From positions 124,001 through 188,000 of the forward strand of contig NZ_LNWY01000016.1 of the NCBI RefSeq assembly GCF_001681715.1: a stretch of DNA of 64,000 bases, written 5' to 3'. The stretch comes from Tritonibacter mobilis. Its GTDB lineage: Bacteria > Pseudomonadota > Alphaproteobacteria > Rhodobacterales > Rhodobacteraceae. Positions 28,284-35,534 of the stretch are shown here, piece after piece; position 1 is the first letter of the stretch; each line of letters begins with the position of its first letter. Made by a program: the position numbers and the translations under genes. The notes under the pieces are model-generated. The model ran no database searches, was not told where the DNA came from, and saw only the letters and a program-made list of their open reading frames with translations.

Positions 28284-28289
28284 ACGATA
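28284..28289 (-). promoter_or_regulatory. Predicted -10 element of hemN
   Basis: TATCGT on the minus strand, matching TATAAT at 4 of 6 positions. With the FNR box at 28312-28325 centred at -41.5, it sits at -12 to -7 relative to the A of the hemN ATG. On the plus strand the overlapping TACGAT could serve fnrL. Confidence 0.5.
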
Positions 28290-28311
28290 GGGATGGTCGG
28301 CATTGTCGGCT

Positions 28312-28325
28312 TTGACTCAGATCAA
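28312..28325. promoter_or_regulatory. FNR box between hemN and fnrL
   Basis: TTGAC-TCAG-ATCAA, one mismatch from the FNR consensus TTGAT-N4-ATCAA. It is centred 41.5 bases upstream of the hemN ATG (class II activator spacing) and 13 bases upstream of the chosen fnrL start, where it would lie downstream of an fnrL promoter and could mediate autorepression. Target genes and the protein's FNR-type helix make the assignment likely. Confidence 0.8.
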
Positions 28326-28337
28326 CCAGAGGCGCGT

Positions 28338-29078
28338 ATGTCCCTTGCCCAATTCCAGTCGATCGAGTGTGCGGATTGCCCAATTCGCCACCGCGCCGTG
28401 TGCGCCCGTTGTGATTCGGACGAGCTCGAGGCACTCGACGCAATTAAATTCTATCGCAGCTATGAGGCTGGGCAGACCGTGATCTGGTCTGGAGATCAGA
28501 TGAACTTTGTCGGTTCGGTGGTGTCTGGGATCGCGACGTTAACCCAGACGATGGAGGATGGGCGCACTCAGATGGTTGGGCTGTTGCTGCCGAGCGATTT
28601 TGTAGGCCGGCCCGGGCGCGATGGATCTGCGTATGATGTCGTTGCGACGACAGACGTTGTAATGTGTTGTTTTCGAAAAAAACCTTTTGAAGATTTGATG
28701 ACGCGAACACCTCATATCGCGCATCGATTGCTGGAAATGACACTGGATGAGCTTGATGCAGCGCGTGAGTGGATGTTGGTGCTCGGGCGTAAAACCGCGC
28801 GTGAGAAGATCGCCAGTCTCTTGTCGATTATCGCACGGCGCGATGCGTCGCTCAGTGTGGATGCCGCCAGTGGTGCTGTCAGCTTTGATCTGAAGCTGAC
28901 GCGTGAGGCGATGGCGGATTACCTGGGCTTGACCCTGGAAACCGTGAGCCGTCAAATCTCTGCACTTAGGAAGTCGGGTGTGATCGAACTGGAAGGAAAG
29001 CGGCACGTTACGGTGCCCGATATGCGGCGCCTGATCGAAGAGGCCGGAGATGATAGCGACGGCGGTGTGCTTGGTTAG
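28338..29078 (+). CDS. fnrL: FNR-type oxygen-sensing transcription regulator
   Basis: 246 residues from the ATG at 28338. The N-terminal cluster-binding cysteines are Cys11, Cys14, Cys22 and Cys25 (CADCPIRHRAVCARC), with a distal Cys pair at 110-111, giving an oxygen-labile [4Fe-4S] site. Then comes a cyclic-nucleotide-type beta roll, a dimer helix (about 130-150) and a Crp HTH with recognition sequence ETVSRQIS, whose E-SR residues read TTGAT in FNR proteins. Starts at 28260 or 28293 are possible, but the FNR box would then lie inside the coding region. It governs the box sites nearby. Confidence 0.94.
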   Translation: MSLAQFQSIECADCPIRHRAVCARCDSDELEALDAIKFYRSYEAGQTVIWSGDQMNFVGSVVSGIATLTQTMEDGRTQMVGLLLPSDFVGRPGRDGSAYDVVATTDVVMCCFRKKPFEDLMTRTPHIAHRLLEMTLDELDAAREWMLVLGRKTAREKIASLLSIIARRDASLSVDAASGAVSFDLKLTREAMADYLGLTLETVSRQISALRKSGVIELEGKRHVTVPDMRRLIEEAGDDSDGGVLG

Positions 29079-29178
29079 AGAATTTCCAGTGTCGCGTTGA
29101 TTCGGCGTTTGTGAACGGGAATGGGCTAGAATTTGAATTTGGTCGGCCTGAGGCGAAATTTTCTCAAACCGGGTTTCT

Positions 29179-29210
29179 CAACCACCATCACTGGTTGAAT
29201 TTATAAATTC
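29179..29210 (+). terminator. Weak hairpin and AT palindrome after fnrL
   Basis: CAACCA / TGGTTG inverted repeat with a 7-base loop (29179-29197), running directly into the perfect 14-base palindrome GAATTTATAAATTC (29197-29210). It is about 100 bases after the fnrL stop. A possible terminator; the T-run is poor. Confidence 0.35.
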
Positions 29211-29279
29211 GAATAGTAAGCTCACGTCGCTTCCCGGAGCCATGATGTGAAGCACCACTCCAATTTCCTGACAAGATGA

Positions 29280-29303
29280 GGCCGGTCCCGATTTAGACCG
29301 GCC
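29280..29303. terminator. Hairpin between convergent fnrL and usp
   Basis: Perfect 8-bp stem GGCCGGTC / GACCGGCC with an 8-base loop, 36 bases beyond the usp stop. There is no clear T-run on either strand, so the role is inferred from its position between convergent genes. Confidence 0.5.
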
Positions 29304-29338
29304 AATTGCCCAAAAACGCGCGACTTCGCGTGATGCCG

Positions 29339-30178
29339 TCAATGCGCCATCAGCACCGGGACTTTTGCATGTTCGAGCATGTTGCGCGTTGCGCCGCCAA
29401 GGATCGACTCACGGAAGCGCGAATGCCCATAAGCGCCCATCACAATAAGCTCTGCATCCGTATCTGTTGCGTGACGACACAGCACATCAGAGATGCGCGG
29501 CAGCGTTTTGCTGAGGACGTCAATCTCGCAGGCGACGCCGTGGCGTGCCAGCATCTGACACAACATGCCACCGGGATCTGAGCGTTCGATCCCGTGTTTT
29601 GGCGGATCAATTACAGTGATCCGAACCAGATCTGCAGACTGAAGGAGGGGCAGGGCTTTTCGCACGGCCGTGAGGGCTTCGATGCTTTCATCCCATGCGA
29701 CGAGGACAGTTTTGGGTGATGCGGCAAGTGTTGTCCCCTCTGGCATCACGAGAACAGGGGTGCGCGTGTCAAAGAGGGCAGCCTCGACGATTGGCTCGAC
29801 TTCCGGCCCCTGACCTTCGCCATAGGGCAGATCCATCACCACCAGATCACTGAAACGCGCATGATGCGAGGTGACCCGAGAGATATCACCAAATGGGGCA
29901 ATTGCGGTGGAGAGACTGCGCGGCACATCGCTACCAGAGAGATATTGCTTGGTGCTTTCTTCGGTTGCCTGCACTTCTTCACGGGCGCGATCTAGCATTG
30001 TGTTGATGGCAATCGCATTCGCACCGCCGTCGTAGTACCCCACGCGAGTGCGATCTACTCCAAGGCACAGAACATCCAGATGCCCATCAGCGCGGCGCAC
30101 CATGGTCTCGGCTTGGTCCAATGCAGTTGTCGATCCGTCTGGAGTGGATCGCACTGTCAGAATTGTCTTGTACGTCAT
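29339..30178 (-). CDS. Universal stress protein, UspA family
   Basis: 279 residues from the ATG at 30178, with AAGGTAAG upstream. Two Usp folds in tandem: an N-terminal degenerate half (MTYKTILTVRSTPDGS), and a C-terminal half with VLVAWDESIEA and the ATP-binding loop GAYGHSRFRESILGGATRNML. It is divergent from ccoN, with an FNR box in the shared 225-base region, so it may be induced at low oxygen. A Usp gene beside ccoNOQP is common in Rhodobacteraceae. Confidence 0.92.
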   Translation of the reverse strand: MTYKTILTVRSTPDGSTTALDQAETMVRRADGHLDVLCLGVDRTRVGYYDGGANAIAINTMLDRAREEVQATEESTKQYLSGSDVPRSLSTAIAPFGDISRVTSHHARFSDLVVMDLPYGEGQGPEVEPIVEAALFDTRTPVLVMPEGTTLAASPKTVLVAWDESIEALTAVRKALPLLQSADLVRITVIDPPKHGIERSDPGGMLCQMLARHGVACEIDVLSKTLPRISDVLCRHATDTDAELIVMGAYGHSRFRESILGGATRNMLEHAKVPVLMAH

Positions 30179-30288
30179 GAGCTTACCTTTTCCCAAATCC
30201 CGTGATTCCGGTTGAAGGTAACGGGGCCTTGGTTCTCAGGTTACCCGTATCCCGTGAGGTGACATGACACATCCCAAACGCCAGCATC

Positions 30289-30302
30289 TTGATGCAGATC
30301 AA
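30289..30302. promoter_or_regulatory. FNR box upstream of ccoN
   Basis: TTGAT-GCAG-ATCAA, a perfect match to the FNR consensus. It lies 102 bases before the ccoN ATG and 111 bases from the divergent usp start. Class II spacing predicts a ccoN transcript start near 30337, with CATCAG at the -10 position (3 of 6 matches). Confidence 0.85.
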
Positions 30303-30403
30303 TGTTTGCAAAACCTCGCTCTGGCATCAGGGACGGGGAAAACGACGCCCGAGGTGTATCTGCGAGGGGTACGATTCGGGTGAATCATTCAAAGGGGCAT
30401 GAA

Positions 30404-32008
30404 ATGTCTAATTATCTCAAGCTGATAGTGCTTGGCGTATTGACGGTCTTCTTCATGATCGCCGCCGGCTATGCCAGGGATCTGGCCTATCAGGTACATG
30501 CGGTGATCTTGATGCTCGTCGCAGGTGGCCTGTTTTTGTCAACGCTACGCAGTACCGACGAGCCGGTCGCGGCTCCCGTCACCGGGGAATACCTCGATGG
30601 CGTCGTGCGCGCGGGCGTCATTGCAACCGCGTTCTGGGGTGTTGCGGGGTTCCTCGTGGGAACGTTCATCGCGTTCCAGCTGGCGTTTCCGGTTCTGAAC
30701 TTCGACTGGTCCGAAGGATTTGCGAACTTTGGCCGGTTGCGTCCGCTGCACACTTCTGCAGTGATTTTTGCGTTTGGGGGCAACGCGCTGATCGCAACCT
30801 CTTTCTACATCGTGCAGCGGACGTCTGCGGCGCGGTTGTGGGGCGGTAACCTCGCGTGGTTCGTGTTCTGGGGCTATCAACTCTTTATCGTTCTGGCCGC
30901 GACCGGTTATCTTCTGGGCGGCACGCAGTCCAAAGAATATGCTGAACCCGAATGGTATGTTGATCTGTGGCTGACCGTCGTCTGGGTCGCCTATCTGGCC
31001 GTTTTCCTGGGCACCATCATTCGCCGCAAAGAGCGCCACATCTATGTGGCAAACTGGTTCTTCCTCGCCTTCATCGTGACCGTTGCCATGCTGCATGTGG
31101 TCAACAATCTGACCATTCCGGTGTCGATCTGGGGCTCCAAGTCGGTGATCGTCTGGCCGGGGGTGCAGGATGCCATGGTGCAATGGTGGTATGGCCACAA
31201 CGCTGTGGGCTTCTTCCTGACCGCAGGTTTCCTCGGCATGATGTACTATTTCATCCCAAAACAAGCAGATCGTCCGGTCTACAGCTACAAACTGTCGATC
31301 ATCCACTTCTGGGCGCTGATCTTCATCTACATCTGGGCAGGTCCGCACCACCTGCATTACACCGCGCTGCCCGACTGGGCTTCGACCCTCGGCATGGTGT
31401 TCTCGGTCGTGCTGTGGATGCCGTCCTGGGGTGGTATGATCAACGGTCTGATGACGCTTTCAGGCGCTTGGGACAAGCTGCGCACCGACCCTGTACTGCG
31501 GATGCTGGTGATCTCGGTTGGTTTCTACGGCATGTCCACGTTTGAGGGCCCGATGATGTCGATCCGCGCTGTGAACTCGCTGTCGCACTACACGGACTGG
31601 ACCATTGGTCACGTGCATTCCGGTGCGCTCGGCTGGAACGGTATGATCACCTTCGGTGCGCTCTATTACCTGACGCCGGTTCTGTGGAAGCGCGAACGGC
31701 TCTATTCGCTGAGCCTCGTCAGCTGGCACTTCTGGCTCGCCACCATCGGCATCGTGCTCTACGCGGCGTCCATGTGGGTGACTGGTATCATGGAAGGTCT
31801 GATGTGGCGTGAAGTGGACGCAAACGGCTTCCTCGTGTGGTCCTTTGCCGACACCGTGGCTGCGAAGCTTCCGATGTATGTGATGCGTGGTTTGGGCGGG
31901 GTTCTGTTCCTCTCCGGGTCGCTGGTCATGTGCTACAACCTCTGGATGACCGTTCGTCGGGCGCCGGCCAAAGAGGCCAGCCTGTCCGTCGCGGTCCCGG
32001 CTGAATAA
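30404..32008 (+). CDS. ccoN: cbb3 cytochrome c oxidase subunit I
   Basis: Catalytic subunit of the high-affinity oxidase that reduces oxygen and pumps protons in the inner membrane. 534 residues from the ATG at 30404, with AAAGGGG upstream. About 12 helices. His ligands for the low-spin haem and the CuB/haem b centre are visible in [55 protein letters not shown] and [17 protein letters not shown]. First gene of ccoNOQP, under an FNR box. Confidence 0.98.
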   Translation: MSNYLKLIVLGVLTVFFMIAAGYARDLAYQVHAVILMLVAGGLFLSTLRSTDEPVAAPVTGEYLDGVVRAGVIATAFWGVAGFLVGTFIAFQLAFPVLNFDWSEGFANFGRLRPLHTSAVIFAFGGNALIATSFYIVQRTSAARLWGGNLAWFVFWGYQLFIVLAATGYLLGGTQSKEYAEPEWYVDLWLTVVWVAYLAVFLGTIIRRKERHIYVANWFFLAFIVTVAMLHVVNNLTIPVSIWGSKSVIVWPGVQDAMVQWWYGHNAVGFFLTAGFLGMMYYFIPKQADRPVYSYKLSIIHFWALIFIYIWAGPHHLHYTALPDWASTLGMVFSVVLWMPSWGGMINGLMTLSGAWDKLRTDPVLRMLVISVGFYGMSTFEGPMMSIRAVNSLSHYTDWTIGHVHSGALGWNGMITFGALYYLTPVLWKRERLYSLSLVSWHFWLATIGIVLYAASMWVTGIMEGLMWREVDANGFLVWSFADTVAAKLPMYVMRGLGGVLFLSGSLVMCYNLWMTVRRAPAKEASLSVAVPAE

Positions 32009-32022
32009 GGAGGGCCGGAGAG

Positions 32023-32751
32023 ATGGCAATTCTCGACAAGCATAAAATCCTCGAGACGAACGCAACGCTTCTGCTGATCTGTTCCTTTCTCGTCGTCACC
32101 ATCGGTGGCTTGGTGCAGATCACCCCGCTGTTCTACCTAGAGAACACCATCGAGGAGGTGGAGGGCATGCGTCCCTACACCCCGCTCGAGCTGGCAGGGC
32201 GCGACATCTACATCCGCGAAGGCTGCTACGTCTGCCATAGCCAGATGATCCGTCCCATGCGCGATGAGGTCGAACGCTACGGCCACTACTCACTGGCGGC
32301 GGAGTCGATGTACGACCACCCGTTCCAGTGGGGCTCCAAACGCACAGGGCCGGACCTGGCCCGTGTGGGGGGGCGTTACTCTGACGAGTGGCACGTAGAC
32401 CACCTGCGCGATCCGCAAGCAGTGGTGCCGGAATCGGTGATGCCGAAGTATGACTTCCTCGAGCGCACCCGCATCGACGGCAAGTATATCGGCGATCTGA
32501 TGGCCACCAATGCCATTGTCGGCGTGCCCTACTCGGACGAGATGATCGAAGAAGCGCGCCGCGATTTCCGCGCTCAGGCTGATCCCGACAGTGACTATGA
32601 CGGGCTGCTGGAGCGGTACGGCGAGAACGTCAACGTGCGGAACTTCGACGGTCAACCGGGTGTCTCTGAAGCGGACGCATTGATCGCTTATCTGCAGATG
32701 TTGGGCACGTTGGTCGATTTCTCGACCTTCACACCTGACGCAAGCCGGTAA
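32023..32751 (+). CDS. ccoO: cbb3 oxidase monohaem cytochrome c subunit
   Basis: 242 residues. One N-terminal membrane anchor (about 16-34), then a single haem c site CYVCH at 68-72 ([15 protein letters not shown]) and a distal Met ligand in [11 protein letters not shown]. The haem domain is periplasmic and passes electrons from CcoP to CcoN. It starts 14 bases after ccoN. Confidence 0.98.
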   Translation: MAILDKHKILETNATLLLICSFLVVTIGGLVQITPLFYLENTIEEVEGMRPYTPLELAGRDIYIREGCYVCHSQMIRPMRDEVERYGHYSLAAESMYDHPFQWGSKRTGPDLARVGGRYSDEWHVDHLRDPQAVVPESVMPKYDFLERTRIDGKYIGDLMATNAIVGVPYSDEMIEEARRDFRAQADPDSDYDGLLERYGENVNVRNFDGQPGVSEADALIAYLQMLGTLVDFSTFTPDASR

Positions 32752-32765
32752 GGGAGGATTGAGCC

Positions 32766-32963
32766 ATGGAAACCTATTCCTTGCTGCGACAGTTCGCTGA
32801 CAGCTGGATGCTTCTCTTTCTGTTCCTCTTTTTCATTGGTGTTGTGTTCTGGGCGTTTCGCCCCGGCTCCACCAAAACTTATGAGGACACAGCCAATATC
32901 CCCTTCCGCAACGCGGATAAGCCGGCGTCAGAGAGCGCCGCTCAACCGGAGGCCCAGAAATGA
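32766..32963 (+). CDS. ccoQ: cbb3 oxidase subunit CcoQ
   Basis: 65 residues: one membrane helix (about 15-32, [19 protein letters not shown]) followed by RPGS and a polar cytoplasmic tail. CcoQ stabilises the CcoNO/CcoP association. The stop overlaps the ccoP start by 4 bases. Confidence 0.95.
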   Translation: METYSLLRQFADSWMLLFLFLFFIGVVFWAFRPGSTKTYEDTANIPFRNADKPASESAAQPEAQK

Positions 32964-33844
32964 GTGAGACGGGCAACAAAAACACCGTAAAGATCCAAGA
33001 AGGTGATCCAAACACCACCGGCCATGAGTGGGATGGGATCATGGAGTTCGACAACCCGATGCCGCGCTGGTGGCTTTGGGTGTTCTACGCCACCATCGTC
33101 TGGGGGATCGGCTATAGCATCGCCTATCCGGCCTGGCCGCTGGTGAGTGAGGCAACCTCTGGCATGTTGGGCTGGTCCTCGCGTGCCAAGGTTGAAGCTG
33201 AAATCGCTGCGGTCGAAACGGCAAATGCGCCGATCAACGCACAGTTGGAGGCTCTGGAACTTGCGGCCATTCCGGGTCACCCGGAACTTGAGGATTATGC
33301 GGTGTCTGCGGGTGCTGCGGTGTTCAAGACCTGGTGTGCGCAGTGTCACGGCTCCGGTGCGGCGGGTGCCAAAGGGTATCCGAACCTCTTGGACGATGAC
33401 TGGCTTTGGGGTGGTACAATGGAAGACATCCATACCACCGTGTCCTACGGTATCCGCAATGAGGAAAGCGACGATGCGCGCTTCTCTGCGATGCCTGCCT
33501 TTGGGCGTGATGGGCTGCTGGAAAAAGAGCAGGTCAGTCAGGTGGTCAACTATGTGATGTCCCTGTCGGATACGCCACAAGATGCAAGCCAAGTGGCGGC
33601 TGGTGCCGCTGTGTTTGAGGCGAACTGTGCCTCCTGTCATGGCGAAGACGCCTCGGGAGATATCTATCAGGGCGCTCCGAACCTCAAAGATGCCATCTGG
33701 CTCTATGGTGGCGATTACGAGACCGTCTATGAAACCGTTTGGAACTCTCGCTACGGGGTCATGCCGAACTGGGATACCCGCCTGAGTGAGGCCGAAATCC
33801 GCGCAGTGAGTGCTTATGTGCACCAGTTGGGTGGTGGCGAGTAA
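32960..33844 (+). CDS. ccoP: cbb3 oxidase dihaem cytochrome c subunit
   Basis: 294 residues. The N-terminal cytoplasmic segment [19 protein letters not shown] leads into one membrane helix (about 37-58), then two cytochrome c domains with haem sites CAQCH (126-130) and CASCH (223-227) and Met ligands in SAMPAFG and GVMPNWD. It accepts electrons from soluble or anchored cytochrome c. A terminator follows 25 bases later. Confidence 0.98.
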   Translation: MSETGNKNTVKIQEGDPNTTGHEWDGIMEFDNPMPRWWLWVFYATIVWGIGYSIAYPAWPLVSEATSGMLGWSSRAKVEAEIAAVETANAPINAQLEALELAAIPGHPELEDYAVSAGAAVFKTWCAQCHGSGAAGAKGYPNLLDDDWLWGGTMEDIHTTVSYGIRNEESDDARFSAMPAFGRDGLLEKEQVSQVVNYVMSLSDTPQDASQVAAGAAVFEANCASCHGEDASGDIYQGAPNLKDAIWLYGGDYETVYETVWNSRYGVMPNWDTRLSEAEIRAVSAYVHQLGGGE

Positions 33845-33868
33845 ATCGCGATCTGGCACCGAAAAAGC

Positions 33869-33896
33869 AGGCCGCTCCAAACGGGGCGGCCTTTTT
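33869..33896 (+). terminator. Rho-independent terminator of ccoNOQP
   Basis: Stem AGGCCGC / GCGGCCT around a 10-base loop, ending in TTTTT at 33892-33896. It closes the oxidase operon. Confidence 0.88.
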
Positions 33897-33927
33897 AGTT
33901 GGGGACAGTCAATTGGATGTGCAAGCG

Positions 33928-33959
33928 CGCCGGACCTGCGCAAAACAGCGGCGTTTTTT
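33928..33959 (+). terminator. Second weak terminator-like hairpin
   Basis: CGCCG / CGGCG with a 16-base loop followed by six T (33954-33959). A weaker backup to the ccoP terminator, and it isolates the downstream FNR box from read-through. Confidence 0.4.
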
Positions 33960-33978
33960 GGTGTGAACTTTGGTCGAG

Positions 33979-33992
33979 TTGATCTGCATCAA
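33979..33992. promoter_or_regulatory. Perfect FNR box in a gene-free stretch
   Basis: TTGAT-CTGC-ATCAA, a full consensus match. No protein gene begins within 500 bases downstream except the LysR gene at 34502, and a terminator intervenes. Class II spacing puts the transcript start at 34027 and the -10 at 34015-34020, where CAAAAT stands. Confidence 0.8.
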
Positions 33993-34014
33993 GGCTGCGC
34001 GAGCATGCAGATGA

Positions 34015-34020
34015 CAAAAT
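34015..34020 (+). promoter_or_regulatory. Predicted -10 of candidate FNR-activated RNA
   Basis: CAAAAT, 4 of 6 matches to TATAAT, at exactly the -12 to -7 position expected if the FNR box at 33979-33992 is centred at -41.5. Confidence 0.5.
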
Positions 34021-34026
34021 GGTATC

Positions 34027-34167
34027 GAGACGAAATTCAGGGCCATGGTTGGGAAGGCTATCGTGTCAGGCCTCGGATTTCGCCGTGCCCCGCTGGGTTG
34101 ACTAGCGGGTCTTTACGACGCCGGTTCCCTGCTTGTTCGCGCGTTTCCTGGGGAGCCGGCGTCTTTT
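34027..34167 (+). ncRNA. Candidate FNR-activated small RNA
   Basis: Predicted transcript of about 140 nt from the FNR-positioned start to a strong terminator. It contains a hairpin CCCGCT / AGCGGG at 34089-34109 followed by TCTTTA, which could end a shorter form of about 88 nt. The terminal 13-bp hairpin carries a T-run. An 18-codon frame (34045-34101) lies inside, with only a weak ribosome site, so a leader peptide or dual-function RNA cannot be excluded. It is flanked by the ccoP terminators and a convergent small gene. E. coli FnrS is the functional precedent; no sequence relation is claimed. Confidence 0.5.
34117..34167 (+). terminator. Terminator of candidate small RNA
   Basis: Arms GACGCCGGTTCCC (34117-34129) and GGGAGCCGGCGTC (34151-34163) pair over 13 bp with one G-U pair; 21-base loop; TTTT at 34164-34167 then CCTTCT. 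No plus-strand gene upstream other than the already terminated ccoP would need it. Confidence 0.75.
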
Positions 34168-34187
34168 CCTTCTGATCACGAACAAGG

Positions 34188-34391
34188 CTATTTGCAGGTC
34201 GCGATGCGCGGTTGACACGGAGATTGGCCATCGCGTGTCTCTTTCCGCGCCTTGATCAGGGCGGTCACGATGCGACGCCATATACCGGGGCGGACCTTGG
34301 GGCTGCGGTAGGCCACTGGCAATGGCCGCTGGGGAAGATCGCTGTGGCGGGTCGCGTTCAACAGGGTGCGGGCATAAATATCAACTAACAT
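34188..34391 (-). CDS. Small basic protein divergent from LysR gene
   Basis: 67 residues from the ATG at 34391, which has GAGGAGAG seven to eight bases upstream, a strong ribosome site. Rich in Arg, Lys and Pro, with a possible amphipathic helix (about 35-52, IWRRIVTALIKARKE); two Cys near the C-terminus (SPCQPRIATCK). I do not recognise a family. It is divergent from a LysR-type gene across 110 bases, which suggests it may be that regulator's target. It converges with the candidate small RNA. Confidence 0.55.
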   Translation of the reverse strand: MLVDIYARTLLNATRHSDLPQRPLPVAYRSPKVRPGIWRRIVTALIKARKETRDGQSPCQPRIATCK

Positions 34392-34482
34392 GTTCACTCT
34401 CCTCGGCATGTGATCCACACGCTGGATCTGTGCTCATGCTTGCCTGAATTCGTGTTTTATGCGAGTCAGGAAGAAATCTAAC

Positions 34483-34501
34483 ATGTAAGGTTAGCTTACA
34501 T
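34483..34501. promoter_or_regulatory. Inverted repeat abutting the LysR gene start
   Basis: ATGTAAG / CTTACAT, perfect 7-base arms with a 5-base spacer, ending on the base before the LysR ATG. It contains a T-N11-A LysR-type half-site pattern and overlaps the place where a ribosome site should be. Likely an operator for autorepression and for control of the divergent small gene. Confidence 0.55.
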
Positions 34502-35386
34502 ATGAACTGGCGTGATATGCCCTCAATGGCGGCCCTTCGGGCTTTTTCGGTTTTTTCTGAAACCGGGAACCTGCAACAAGCGGGCGCGCAGCTGAACGTC
34601 AGTCACGCAGCAATCAGTCAGCAATTGCGCCAGCTTGAGGCCCATATGGGAGTGCCGCTCTTGGACCGGTCAGGTCGCGCATTGCAACTGACGCCGGAAG
34701 GCGAGCAGCTTGCGCAGGCCTTGACGCTGGGGTTTGGTGCAATTCGCATGGCGGTACAGGATTTGACGACGCGCGGCGCAGGGCAGCCGCTCCATGTAAC
34801 CTGTACGCCGATGTTTGCCACCCACTGGCTGATGCCGCGTCTGGCCGGGTTTCGGCAGGCCTATCCTGAGGTGGATCTGGTGATTGATCCCACCGGGGAA
34901 GTGGTACAGCTGACGCCTGGTGGCATCGACGTTGCGCTGCGGTACGGAAGCGGCGCTTGGCCCGGTCTTGAGGCCGAGATGCTGCTGGCGTCGCCTATGG
35001 TGGTGGTGGCAGCCCCTGGCCTTTTGGACCAGCGAGCGGTGAAACAGCCGGAGGACCTGCTTGACTTGCCGTGGCTGGAGGAAATCGGCACCAATGAAGC
35101 CTCTGTCTGGCTCCGCTCCCGCGGGGTGGAAGACAGCCTTAAAGCAGGGCGAGTCGTTTTGCCCGGCAACCTCTTGATGGAGGCCTTGCGGGCGGGGCAG
35201 GGGGTTGCGGTCTCGGTGCGCGAATTCGTCGCGCCGGATGTTGCCGCAGGGCGTCTGACCGAGCTTTTTTGTGAAGAACAAGGGCGTGGATACCATATTG
35301 TCCATCGTCCCGGTGTGCTGCGCCCCGGTGCGCGGCATTTCGTCAACTGGCTGCGCCGAGAGCGCGGATCTACCCCCTTGATCTGA
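34502..35386 (+). CDS. LysR-type transcription regulator, GcvA-like
   Basis: 294 residues. N-terminal winged HTH (FSETGNLQQAGAQLNVSHAAISQQLRQLE) and a type 2 periplasmic-binding effector domain with the GcvA-subgroup pattern VTCTPMFATHWLMPRLAGF and DVALRYGSGAW. The effector is unknown. It sits between ccoP and ccoG, interrupting the usual adjacency of ccoNOQP and ccoGHIS. No Shine-Dalgarno site is visible because the inverted repeat directly abuts the ATG. Confidence 0.92.
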   Translation: MNWRDMPSMAALRAFSVFSETGNLQQAGAQLNVSHAAISQQLRQLEAHMGVPLLDRSGRALQLTPEGEQLAQALTLGFGAIRMAVQDLTTRGAGQPLHVTCTPMFATHWLMPRLAGFRQAYPEVDLVIDPTGEVVQLTPGGIDVALRYGSGAWPGLEAEMLLASPMVVVAAPGLLDQRAVKQPEDLLDLPWLEEIGTNEASVWLRSRGVEDSLKAGRVVLPGNLLMEALRAGQGVAVSVREFVAPDVAAGRLTELFCEEQGRGYHIVHRPGVLRPGARHFVNWLRRERGSTPLI

Positions 35387-35458
35387 CCGCACAGTTTGTG
35401 TGCGGCGCTCCCGCAGGGCTGCGACATTTGTGCAAAATGCACATATGGGATGCGAATT

Positions 35459-35472
35459 TTGATCCACGTCAA
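35459..35472. promoter_or_regulatory. FNR box upstream of ccoG
   Basis: TTGAT-CCAC-GTCAA, one mismatch from the FNR consensus, 62 bases before the ccoG start. Class II spacing predicts a start near 35507, although the -10 there (GAGAAC) is poor. Confidence 0.75.
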
Positions 35473-35534
35473 AGTCTCGATCCCCGGTCTCTGGGAGAAC
35501 ACCATCAGACCTGTCACAGGATCGGAGCCAGAAG

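Noticed and set aside
33810-34175. Plus-strand open frame of 121 codons after ccoP
   Set aside because: Starts inside ccoP, crosses its terminator, the FNR box and the second terminator, and has no ribosome site or family resemblance.
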